A stretch of DNA of 64,000 nucleotides from Adenophora triphylla var. japonica (lineage: Eukaryota; Streptophyta; Magnoliopsida; Asterales; Campanulaceae), in assembly GCA_022495995.1 (NCBI GenBank), contig JAFEMH010000531.1, positions 1 to 64,000 on the forward strand, in the 5' to 3' direction. The number at the start of each line of letters is the position of its first letter. Position 1 is the stretch's first letter. The notes under the pieces are model-generated. The model did not search any database. It was not told the origin of the DNA and saw nothing but the letters and a program-made list of their open reading frames with translations. The translations under genes and the position numbers were made by a program. This document shows positions 23,301-31,008 of the stretch, in pieces.

Positions 23301-23810
23301 GCTAACTTAGGTCTGTGGTATCCAAAAGATTCATCATTTACACTAATTGGCTATTCAGATGCTGATTTTGCAGCTTGTAGGGTCACCAGGAAGAGTACTA
23401 GTGGAACTTGTCAATTTCTAGGTAACCGATTGGTTTCCTGGTCGTGCAAGAAACAAGCATCAATTTCCACTTCTACGACTGAAGCTGAGTACATAGCTGC
23501 TGGGAGTTGCTGTTCTCAAATCCTATGGATGAAGCAACAACTAGTAGACTATGAAATCCCTCAAGAAGTATGTCCTATCTATTGTGATAACACCTCAGCT
23601 ATTTCAGTCTCCAACAATCCTGTGATGCATTCAAAGACCAAGCACATAGACATCAAATACCACTTCCTCAAGGACCATGTTGAAAAGGGTAATATTGTTC
23701 TTTTAAAAGTCCATACTGATTATCAATTAGCTGATATCTTAACAAAACCATTGGACATTAAAAGATTTGAATTCCTTAGAGGAGAACTAGGCATGATTGA
23801 TATTCGATAA
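20328..23810 (+). CDS. pol polyprotein of the SIRE-like Ty1/copia element (1160 aa, open)
   Basis: Domains in order: aspartic protease ([11 protein letters not shown], about residue 41), GAG-pre-integrase ([15 protein letters not shown]), integrase core with catalytic Asp in HMDLFGP, Asp in SDNGTEF and Glu in GVVERKNR, a Ser/Pro-rich linker that includes two ACCGGT words (about 22060-22095), reverse transcriptase ([29 protein letters not shown], catalytic YVDDIIFGS) and RNase H ([19 protein letters not shown]). All catalytic residues are present and the length is normal. It overlaps the end of gag by 22 bp in another frame, so expression would need frameshifting or internal initiation. Makes cDNA in the particle and integrates it. 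Confidence 0.9.
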   Translation: MAAKEELTLWIQKNKGDHKLTVSFQECLMASTDFGKDVWIMDSGCSRHMTGHADLLTDLEEASGPPVVFGDNAKGKIIGRGSIKRGTVVVQKVSLVDGLKHNLLSISQFCDKGMHCVFNSSNCYVKDIAAGEILLTGYRKGNVYAIDLNNVLNVTNVCFVAKNISENSWLWHKRLSHLNFKYLSKLANQNLVVGLPQVSANHDRKCRACQLGKQHKESFHSKPCMSTSRCLQLLHMDLFGPTTTASLGGSRYALVVVDDFSRYTWVETFASKDDTYEVATRLFRLLQTQKECDIISMRSDNGTEFKNNGIAQYCDDHGIDHNFSAAGTPQQNGVVERKNRTLIEAGKTMISEARLPKYFWAEAIHTACFTQNRSLVNKFHNKTPYELWRGRIPNIGFFKIFGCKCYVLYNGKERRGKFDEKADEGIFVGYAKHSKAFRVFNKRLLKIVESVHVTFDEFDLLESDKAPNSTDNSGVFETGESSNQNSNHSTSSNANANQSPAQPSASSGVTYRDLVDDSFFPQSVRQSNRQPQLTDTLPTSPHIIFPNSPPEAEPIPNNLPFPSPLTDHQSSSPSPNRSPQPVTSPFTGPTPPLETLRQEPVRQDLPREVRTVRDHPLENVIGDVFGPRMTRGQLRNLEDQHGLFSSAMVSNIEPKKTEEALDDPSWVEAMQEELNQFDRCKVWELVPRPSDQTVIGTKWVYRNKLDESGKIIRNKARLVAKGYRQEEGIDYDETFAPVARLEAIRLFLAYAAYKEFKLYQMDVKSAFLNGELQELVYVDQPPGFEDSKKPNHVYKLNKALYGLKQAPRAWYETLSKFLLSEKFERGKIDTTLFIAKHNGHSLLVQIYVDDIIFGSTNEKLCKRFEKLMQSKFEMSMMGELTFFLGLQVKQTQEGIFINQAKYTNDLIKKFGLDSAHPQSTPMATNVHLDKDESGKKVDMTLYRGMIGSLLYLTASRPDIMFAVCVCARFQADPRESHLQAVKRIIRYLVGTANLGLWYPKDSSFTLIGYSDADFAACRVTRKSTSGTCQFLGNRLVSWSCKKQASISTSTTEAEYIAAGSCCSQILWMKQQLVDYEIPQEVCPIYCDNTSAISVSNNPVMHSKTKHIDIKYHFLKDHVEKGNIVLLKVHTDYQLADILTKPLDIKRFEFLRGELGMIDIR

Positions 23811-24457
23811 ATATTATGTGCTAACTTTGCTATCTGTGTAAGTTATCAACAAGATCAAGGTGATTTCTCTCGTTTACCGATGCTTTGCAAGTGCTCGTTT
23901 ACCGGTATCCCTTACCGGTAAAGCAAGACTCCTTTACCGGTCCTCTTACCGACATACTTGATCGGTAAATGATATCGCTAACCGATGGTCCCCAACCGAT
24001 GAAAGATCTCTTACCGGTCATTACCTGACCGGTCAGCTACCTTGCCGATTATCCTCTTACCGACGAACTGCGGCCGGATCAAAATATACAATCCGTCTTT
24101 AACCGGCTCGTTTGTCATCATTGCCTAAAATGTCACATCAATCTCTTCGCCGCTGCAGTCTGCTCTTACCGTACCTATCTCTTACCTGTTCCCCATGCCC
24201 CTATACAAAAGAAATAGATCAATTTTAAATAATTGATCAAAAAGGTAATCTCTGTATCATTCCTATTTATCAAAAAGGTTATCTTTTTGTTCTTTATTAC
24301 ATTTAGATATAACTGCTGCACACACGTTTCTATTTCCATGTCACATCTTTAATTTCATGAAACAAAACTATCAATTAATGTGCACGTCAGTTAAAAACGT
24401 TTAAGCTTCTTTTGTTTTAACCAACACATCTCTTCATCTTCCCGCTCTTTTGTCCCC
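23811..24457 (+). other. Post-pol spacer of the SIRE-like element, with ACCGGT cluster
   Basis: Non-coding. Holds ACCGGT at 23901, 23914, 23936, 24013 and 24028 plus many one-base variants (ACCGAT, ATCGGT, GCCGGA) up to about 24110. From 24180 on it is AT-rich. It leads to the TATA box of the env-position gene, so it is a candidate internal enhancer/promoter copied from the LTR. Confidence 0.65.
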
Positions 24458-24731
24458 TATAAAAGGATTTCAAAATCTCATTTCAAAATTCTGGATTCTC
24501 TCTCTCTCTAAAGAACAAAGGCAACCGGCAAAACTCACTCATACTTCATCTTCTCCATCTGTTTCTCCCTTCATCTCTTCAAGATCTCTGGTATGTCTTT
24601 TGGATTTTAAAGTTTGAACGTACGAGGACTCCCAGTTTTCTTATAATCCTAAAAATCATTTAAACACTCAAAATTATTTGAAAAGATCTCGTTGATTCTA
24701 ACTTATATTGTTTGATTGATTTTTTTCACAG
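24458..24731 (+). promoter_or_regulatory. Internal promoter and leader intron of the env-position gene
   Basis: TATAAAA at 24458-24464, then a CT-rich leader, then a 5' splice site at 24591 (CTG|GTATG) and a 3' splice site at 24730-24731 (TTTTTTCACAG|) directly before the ATG. The inferred intron is 24591-24731, 141 bp. This looks like a complete plant core promoter with a leader intron. Inferred, not shown by transcripts. Confidence 0.55.
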
Positions 24732-25185
24732 ATGGCTCCTAAGAAAGACATTTATGGAGGTTACATTCTCCCCAGCTTCTTCGACTCCGATGAAGGCCGT
24801 GCCATTGAAGCCCTGTTTATTGCCGCCGGAGTTATTCCGTTCGTAATGCCTGAAGGAAATGAAGATATTTACTATGAGATGGTTAATGAGTTGTTCGATA
24901 ATGGTGTGGTGGATGAGAATGAGAATATAATTTCAACTGCTGCTGGTGTTCCCGTTACATTTAGCCCAGCCACCATTGCTGCTGCCTTCCCCAATCTCTC
25001 TTCCACCGGTTCATCCTCTGTCACCATGAAAGATATGATTGCTGCCTGGGCAAAGGTTTGTGGATCTGATCCTTTCGTTACCGGTGAAGCAAACAAGAAG
25101 GCTGGTTTTGATGCCGTTTATTACGCTGTTGCTGATATTGTGGACCGATGTTTCATTTGCCGGTCAGGTTCTCATCATTGTATCA
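24732..25185 (+). pseudogene. Env-position extra gene of the SIRE-like element, truncated by transposon insertion
   Basis: Begins MAPKKDIYGGYILPSFFDSDEG. 151 codons precede the CACTA insertion at 25186, beyond which the frame is transposon sequence to a stop at 25247. The visible part is acidic with a central VPVTFSPATIAAAFPN motif, reminiscent of the 'putative plant transposon protein' domain that occurs in extra ORFs of plant retroelements. No signal peptide or membrane segment is seen in the preserved part. SIRE elements are known for an extra ORF here. I cannot assign a function. Confidence 0.55.
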
Positions 25186-25740
25186 CACTACCAGAAACAG
25201 GTCATTTAGCGACGGAATTATCAACGACGGACAGATTCCGTCGCTAAATAGCGGCGGAATATAGGCTTTAGCGTCGGAATATTTTTGGCGTCAAATTTAG
25301 CGACGGAATTTAATTCCGCCGCTAAATTCCGCCGCTAAAACGAATATTCCTCGAATATTCGTTTATTTCCGCCGCTAATTTGGCGGTTAATTTACCGACG
25401 GAATATTCCGCCGCTAAATATTTATCAGCGACGGAAATATTCCGCCGGTGAAAATATATCATTTTTTTTTATTTATCAGCGTCGGAAATATTCCGACGGT
25501 AAAATTAAAATATTTTTTATTTTTCTTTTTGAAATATTACACCGACGGAATATTTCCGACGCTAAATAATTAATTTTTTTTAATTTATTAGCGTCGGAAA
25601 AATTCCGACGGTGAAATTAAATGTTTTTTTTTTATTAAACACCGACGGAATATTTCCGCCGCTTATAATTTAATATTTTTTTATTTATCAGCGACGGAAA
25701 TATTTCGTTGCTGATAATAAAATGTAATTTTTGTTTATTT
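25186..25740. mobile_element. CACTA-type transposon end with dense subterminal repeats
   Basis: Terminal CACTACCAGAAAC at 25186 matches the plant CACTA consensus start (CACTACAAGAAA). The adjacent three bases TCA (25183-25185) are the candidate target duplication. 25205-25730 is filled with TTTAGCGACGGAA-type words and their complements (TTCCGTCGCTAAA), the subterminal transposase-binding repeats of such elements, in alternating orientation. No transposase is seen. The opposite end (ending TAGTG with the same repeats) is not found in the window, so the element is truncated or its other end has been displaced. Confidence 0.75.
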
Positions 25741-26095
25741 TTAGAACTAATTAACAAAATAACAAACTAAAAAACATTAAAATATCATAAATATTTATGA
25801 TATTTTTGAAAAAATAAATAAATCATAAATATTTATTAATTTTAATTTTATAATGCCATTATTTTTATTTATATAAAATATGAAAGTTATTTTAAATTAC
25901 TCTAAAAAAAATAAATATGAGTCAATAAATATTATTTTTGAAAAAATAAATAAATTCTAAACCCTAAACCTAATACCCTATATAATATACACTATACCCT
26001 ACACCATATACACTATATATACTCTATACCCTATACCCTATACCCTATATCCTATACCCTATACCCTATACCCTACACCCTATACCCTACACCCT
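25741..26095. repeat. AT-rich stretch and degenerate CCCTATA repeats
   Basis: 25741-25965 is very AT-rich without coding. 25966-26095 is an array of CCCTATA / CCCTACA words, a degenerate telomere-like microsatellite that runs directly into the DnaJ fragment. Confidence 0.7.
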
Positions 26096-26684
26096 ATCAA
26101 TGACAAGGACCGCTGCCCACAATGCAAGGGCGAAAAGGTTGTACAGGAGAAGAAGGTCTTGGAAGTGGTTGTGGAGAAGGGTATGCAAAATGGACAGAAA
26201 ATTACATTCTCAGGAGAAGCCGATGAAGCTCCTGACACTCTTACTGGAGACATAGTCTTTGTACTACAACAGAAAGAGCACCCAAAGTTCAAGCGAAAGG
26301 GTGATGACATATTTGTTGAGCACGCGTTGACCCTTACTGAGGCATTATGTGGCTTCCAATTTATCTTGACTCATCTAGATAACAGGCAGCTCCTCATCAA
26401 ATCCCAACCTGGAGAAGTTGTTAAGCCAGATCAATTCAAGGCAATAAATGACGAAGGGATGCCAATGTACCAAAGACCATTCATGAGGGGCAAATTATAC
26501 ATCCACTTCTCGGTCGACTTCCCAGATTCCTTGACTTCCGAACAATGCAAGGCCCTAGATGACAGATATGGAGCTTGATGAGTGCGAGGAGACAACCCTT
26601 CACGATGTCAACATTGAAGCTTACGATGTAGATGATGACATGCACGGTGGTGGGGGCCAGAGAGTGCAGTGTGCTCAGCAGTAA
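26096..26684 (+). pseudogene. C-terminal fragment of a type I DnaJ/HSP40 co-chaperone gene
   Basis: Translates as the last part of a plant ANJ1/ATJ3-type DnaJ: end of the zinc-finger domain (DRCPQCKGEKV), substrate-binding C-terminal domains (KITFSGEADEAPDT, FKRKGDDIFVEHALTLTEAL, MYQRPFMRGKLYIHF) and the tail ending RVQCAQQ before a stop at 26684. The J domain, most of the zinc finger and all upstream parts are missing. About a dozen residues are deleted near 26560, which shifts the frame, and a second small deletion is in the tail. The CAQQ end is the farnesylation signal of this family. It has no introns within the fragment, so it may be a retrocopy or a capture by the CACTA element. Confidence 0.85.
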
Positions 26685-26880
26685 TGATGTGGGTCTTTGT
26701 TTTCTGGATATCTTAGTTATGACTTATGAGACAATAATCTCCAGAGTGTTGTCTAATAGTTGGTTAGTTCCTAGTTTTGGACTAATTTTGTTTTTGTTTT
26801 ATTTTGGATAAAAAATTTAAAATTGTATGCAATTTACCAATTTGGGAATAGCTACAAGAACCCTTGCAATTCTTATATCC
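26685..26880 (+). other. Probable 3' UTR of the DnaJ fragment
   Basis: AT-rich, non-coding and continuous with the DnaJ stop codon; looks like a plant 3' UTR. No clear poly(A) tail is visible before the telomeric tract. Confidence 0.4.
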
Positions 26881-27071
26881 CCTAAACCCTAAACCCTAAA
26901 CCCTAAACCCTAAACCCTAAACCCTAAACCCTAAACCCTAAACCCTAAACCCTAAACCCTAAACCCTAACCCCTAAACCCTAAACCCTAAACCTTAAACC
27001 CTAAACCCTAACCCCTAAACCCTAAACCCTAAACCCTAAACCCTAAACCCTAAACCCTAAACCCTAACCCT
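26881..27071. repeat. Interstitial telomeric tract (CCCTAAA)n, about 27 units
   Basis: Near-perfect tandem CCCTAAA (TTTAGGG on the minus strand), the standard plant telomere repeat, with a few single-base variants (CCCTAAC, CCTTAAA). Non-telomeric sequence continues on both sides. Confidence 0.95.
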
Positions 27072-27074
27072 ATA

Positions 27075-27242
27075 GTCTTGATTGCCTTCAAGAAATTTCA
27101 AAAGGAGAAACCAACTTCCAAGCCCAATAAAGCCAAACCCTATCACTACTTGATGATTAGCCGTGCCCTCAGATCCATTCCAGCTGTTCTTCAAGCCTCT
27201 GAGAATCAACCCAAATATCTACAATCCTTCTGCAAGGCCTTT
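27075..27242 (+). pseudogene. Unidentified coding-like piece between the telomeric tract and Tat-D
   Basis: One open frame of about 55 codons (from AFKKFQKEKPT to SFCKAFCDDC) with codon-like composition, cut by the Tat-D LTR at 27243. Probably a host exon fragment. I do not recognise the protein. Confidence 0.35.
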
Positions 27243-29089
27243 TGTGACGATTGTGTACCCAATTTTTTGAAATCAAACGGAGTCGCCACACCATTTTTGT
27301 TTTAAGGGCCAAAACTTTGAAAAATGGCGGGGATTAGAGATTTGGGTTCGGAGGTCACGTTACACGCCGGGAAGAACGTTAGTGTTCACCCGGAATGCCT
27401 CGTAAAACGAGTCTTCCAAGCATAAAAACCATTTGTGTGTGTGTGTGTATTACTTTGGCCAAAATAAATTGAAACTGAGAAAAGTAAAAGTTGGGAATTC
27501 TTTATTAGACTTTGGAAAGATCCCATGATTTTTGGTATGATTTTTGGGTTGAGTTTTGAGACTCAAAGGATTTTTTGAAGTTGAAAAACATTTCTGCCAG
27601 AATGAAAAAGGCAGTGGACACTTTATATTAAAATGAGTTTAAGGGCTTAAAAATCTCAGAATCTGGGGAAAGTCCGAGAATTAAAGTTGTTCAAAACACC
27701 TTAAGTAATATTTCTGTAAAAGAACTTTACCATTTGGAGTTGATTTGGTGGATCAAAACCTTCTGGAAATCTCAGATATGAAATCTGGACTTCCAGAGAC
27801 TGATGAACTGACCTTTGAAAGAAAATTTGAAAAAGAGAGTTTTACTTACGAAAAAATAAAGTAAAAATATGTCTGGAAAGCTCTGGATGTTGGCTACAAA
27901 AAGTGTTTTGTAGTCAACACCAAATTCCAAGTTTATGTATGTCCAAAAAATTAGACCATGGACAGAGGTCTTAGAGAAAGGCTACTAGACAGCAACTTCC
28001 TCTTGAAGAAAAACATGATTTTAAAGGGGGTTTGGCATCCATGCTTGTCCCCATTTCCCTAAGCTTTGATTAGTGATCACTAAAAATTTTAGTGGTGATC
28101 TACTATATCAAGCTATCCTTGGGGTACATTAGGACTTAAGCATTTCATTTGCTTGGGAAGGGGAATTTTATCCTTTGAAAATGAGATTTGATGTATGAAA
28201 ATGATTTTTAGGGTTTTGAAAATGTGTTTGCAAGAAAGTAAAGACACTTTGAAAGTAATGTTGATCCTTGTAGAGGATCATCCATGGGGATGAACTTCCA
28301 TGGTGATCCTCTTGGATCTAGAGCAAGAGGATGAACAAACTACATTTTGGAGTTTGAAAATGCATGCATGGATGAGAGAAATTTAGGGTGAGGAGAAGGA
28401 GGTTATACCTATCTTCTTTGTGTTTTGTGTTTGAATGGATTCAAGGCTTGAATGTGTTTAGGGTTTGAATGTGTTTAGGCTTTATGATTAGAGTTGGTCA
28501 AAGAGAAAACAAGTAGATAACAATGAAGTCCTCTATGTTTTCTCTCTAATCCTCCTCCTAAGGGGTGATTTGAGCTTGGTTTAGTGTATGTATGAGAGTA
28601 TGTATGAGAGTGATTTGAAAGTGTTTTGAGTGAGTGGGATTTGGGAAAGATTCAAGAGAAAATGGTGGCAATTCAAGTGAATTCCCACTATTTTCTCCCT
28701 ATTTTTCGCCAAGGTGCAGTTGCAAATTGTGTTCTTCCTTCTTATTTCTGTGACTGAAGGGCTCAATTTATAGGCACTGAGAATTACGATCATGTCCGCA
28801 CGGATGGATATGTAAGCGTGCACTGTTCATTAAATGCTGCTCCAGGCTTTGGACAGGAAGAATAAAATTCAAATTAGACAGCCAGAAAATGTTCCAGCCA
28901 CTTCTATTTCGGGTTTTTGACCATTTCTTTTGCTTTTTTGATTCTTTTCCATGGTTTATCTTTAAATGACAATTCCCAATCTACCCTCACTTTGTTAGGA
29001 ATGTTAGGAATGTTAGAAATGTTAGAAATGTTAAAACTTTCGTTAATTTTCTAACGAAAATTCTAACAACTCAAATTGGAGCACTTACA
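27243..29089 (-). repeat. 3' LTR of Tat-D (left copy, 1.85 kb)
   Basis: TGTGACGATT...GCACTTACA. By eye about 85-90 percent alike to the right copy, with several indels, notably an extra stretch around 28430-28610. GGAGTCGCCA at 27279-27288. Minus-strand TATA at 28766-28772 and the palindrome TCCGCACGGA at 28795-28804 (one base off TCCGCGCGGA, a CpG loss). Confidence 0.85.
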
Positions 29090-29520
29090 GTAGCCCCTCG
29101 GCGACGGCGCTTTCGAAGGAAGCGGGGTCGTCGATAAGAGTAAGGCTCCATATTTGACAGGATGATCAAGTGATCGAGTGGCTGGACCTAGCGATAGGCT
29201 ACCTACGTATCCCGAATGGGAATCAAGCCGGTCGTAGTTCGGATCTTTGACCCTGGAATGACTGTTTTAGGATGTCAACCTGGTGAGCGAGTTCTGCAGT
29301 CGATTGCTGAGAGAAACTCTACTGGGGCTAAGAGATGACCATTTTGGTCTGGTAGCTGAAGTTGTATATCCGCTCTGCTGGGGATAGGAATGACCATTTT
29401 CGGTCTGATGGCTGATGGCTGAACCTAATGATAGGCTACCTACGTATCCTTAAGAGGAATCAAGCCAGTCGTAGTTCGGGTCTTTGACCCTGGAATGACT
29501 ATTTTGAGGCATCAACCTGA
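29090..29520 (-). other. Tat-D 3' UTR: polypurine tract and repeated module
   Basis: Next to the LTR is the complement of a polypurine tract (TAGCCCCTCGGCGA). The module CTACCTACGTATCC ... GGAATCAAGCC ... CGTAGTTCG occurs at about 29199-29242, again at about 29426-29480 and a third time at about 29825-29868; Tat-C has one copy. Non-coding. Confidence 0.65.
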
Positions 29521-29715
29521 TAATGATGGCGTTTTAGGTGCCTCGTCCCTTTAAGATGATGGCGTTTTAGGTGCCTCAGACCTTTGGTGATGATAGCATT
29601 TTAGGTACCTCAAACCTTGACGATGATGGCTTTTTAGGTGCCTCGGACCTTGATGATGGCGTTTTAGGTGCCTCAAACCTTGATGACGATGGCTTTTTAG
29701 GTGCCTCGGACCTTG
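29521..29715. repeat. About 33-bp tandem repeat in the Tat-D 3' UTR
   Basis: Six units of 30-33 bp with core GATGATGGCGTTTTAGGTGC, beginning near 29524, 29556, 29588, 29620, 29650 and 29682. Confidence 0.8.
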
Positions 29716-29989
29716 ACTTGAAATGTTTTCCCTTAATGGTTTGGGATGGATGGTCCTTCGGTGGACTTCGTCTGCTGCCGAAGGAGAGGGCGACCGTTTT
29801 GGTCGGGTGGCTGGACCTATGGTAGGCAACCTACGTATCCTTAAGAGGAATCAAGCCAATCGTAGTTCGAAAGCTGCTCGGAATTTCGTTGGGGAAGAAT
29901 CGGGCTTACGTTTTACGGCCGTGGATGATAATGAGGAAGGAAACGGGATTTCGTCAACTTCGCTGGGGATTTTGTTAGCCTTTGCTGGG

Positions 29990-30735
29990 GAAGACGGGCT
30001 TACGTTTTACGGCCGTTGATGATTTTGATGAAAGAAACGGAATTCCGTTATCTTTCTCGGGGAAATCGGACTTACGTTTTACTGCCGTTGATGATTTTGA
30101 TGAAAGAAACGGAATTCCGTTATCTTTCTCGGGGAAATCGGACTTACGTTTGACTGCCGTTGATGATTTTGATGAAAGAAACGGGATTCCGTTATCTTTC
30201 TCGGGGAAATCGGACTTACGTTTGACTGCCGTTTGATGATTTTGATGAAAGAAACGGGATTTCGTTATCTTTCTCGGGGAAATCGGACTTACGTTTGACT
30301 GCCGTTGATGATTTTGATGAAAGAAACGAGATTCCGTTATCTTTCTCGGGGAAATCGGACTTACGTTTGACTGCCGTTGATGAAAGAAACGGGATTCCGT
30401 TATCTTTCTCGAAGAAATCGGACTTACGTTTGACTGTCGTTGATGATTTTGATGAAAGAAACGGGATTCCGTTATCTTTCTCGGGGAAATCGGACTTACG
30501 TTTGACTGCCGTTGATGATTTTGATGAAAGAAACGGGATTCCTTTATCTATATCGGGGAAATCGAACTTACGTTTTACTGCCGTTGATGATTTTGATGAA
30601 AGAAACGGGATTCCGTTATCTTTCTCGAAGAAATCGGACTTACGTTTGGCTGCCGTTGATGATTTTGATGAAAGAAACGGGATTCCGTTATCTTTCTCGG
30701 GGAAATCGGACTTACGTTTGACTGCCGTTAGGGTT
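29990..30735. repeat. 72-bp tandem repeat array, ten units
   Basis: The AAAGAAACGG landmark recurs at 30031, 30103, 30175, 30248, 30320, 30383, 30455, 30527, 30599 and 30671. The period is 72 bp except for one 73-bp and one 63-bp unit. Because 72 is a multiple of three, it leaves long open frames that are not evidence of a protein. A degenerate unit lies at about 29890-29985. Confidence 0.92.
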
Positions 30736-30841
30736 CCTTTGAAAGGGGGTTAACTTTGGTTAACTTTGTTAAGTTGAGGACTAAATTGCAGAGTCCTGAA
30801 ATTTTAAAGGGCAAAAGGGTCTTTTTGACCCTTCAATCGTG

Positions 30842-30851
30842 TCCGCGCGGA
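30842..30851. promoter_or_regulatory. TCCGCGCGGA palindrome 158 bp upstream of the PMD gene
   Basis: Identical to the palindrome next to the TATA box in the right Tat-D LTR (45822-45831) and to the one upstream of the second antisense gene (34474-34483). Candidate shared promoter element. Confidence 0.55.
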
Positions 30852-31008
30852 GGGATTTGAATCCCTGACTGGTTTTAGAAAGGCGCCGCCCTCTCTTCTT
30901 CTTCTTCCTCACAGTTTGTTTTCGAAAATTACGAGAGAGAGGGAGATTTTCTGCCATTTTCGCCCAAGAAGCTTCGAAATCCTTCCGTTTTCTTTGGTTT
31001 TTCGAGCA

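Larger units (their letters stand above)
16179..25185 (+). mobile_element. SIRE/Maximus-like Ty1/copia retrotransposon, 5' part to env-position gene
   Basis: 5' LTR 16179-17522, PBS to initiator tRNA-Met at 17525, gag, pol, then a 0.9-kb spacer and an extra gene in the env position. It is interrupted at 25186 by a CACTA-type end, and no 3' LTR is visible in the window. It inserted into the Tat-C 3' UTR. The candidate target duplication is GGACT (16174-16178); its partner is not seen. The open pol makes this one of the younger insertions. Confidence 0.85.

Noticed and set aside
25205..25730. A miniature inverted-repeat element made only of GACGGAA words
   Set aside because: The CACTACCAGAAAC terminus and one-sided layout fit the end of a CACTA element better.
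26881..27071. A true chromosome end
   Set aside because: Ordinary sequence continues for tens of kilobases on both sides, so it is an interstitial tract.
29982..30753. Long plus-strand open frames encoding a 24-residue repeat (DDFDERNGIPLSFSGKSDLR type)
   Set aside because: They follow from a 72-bp tandem repeat, which keeps any frame open. No start context, domain or conservation supports a protein.
30842..30890. A tRNA gene, suggested by a GGATTTGAATCC T-arm-like word
   Set aside because: No acceptor stem, D arm or anticodon arm can be fitted around it on either strand.
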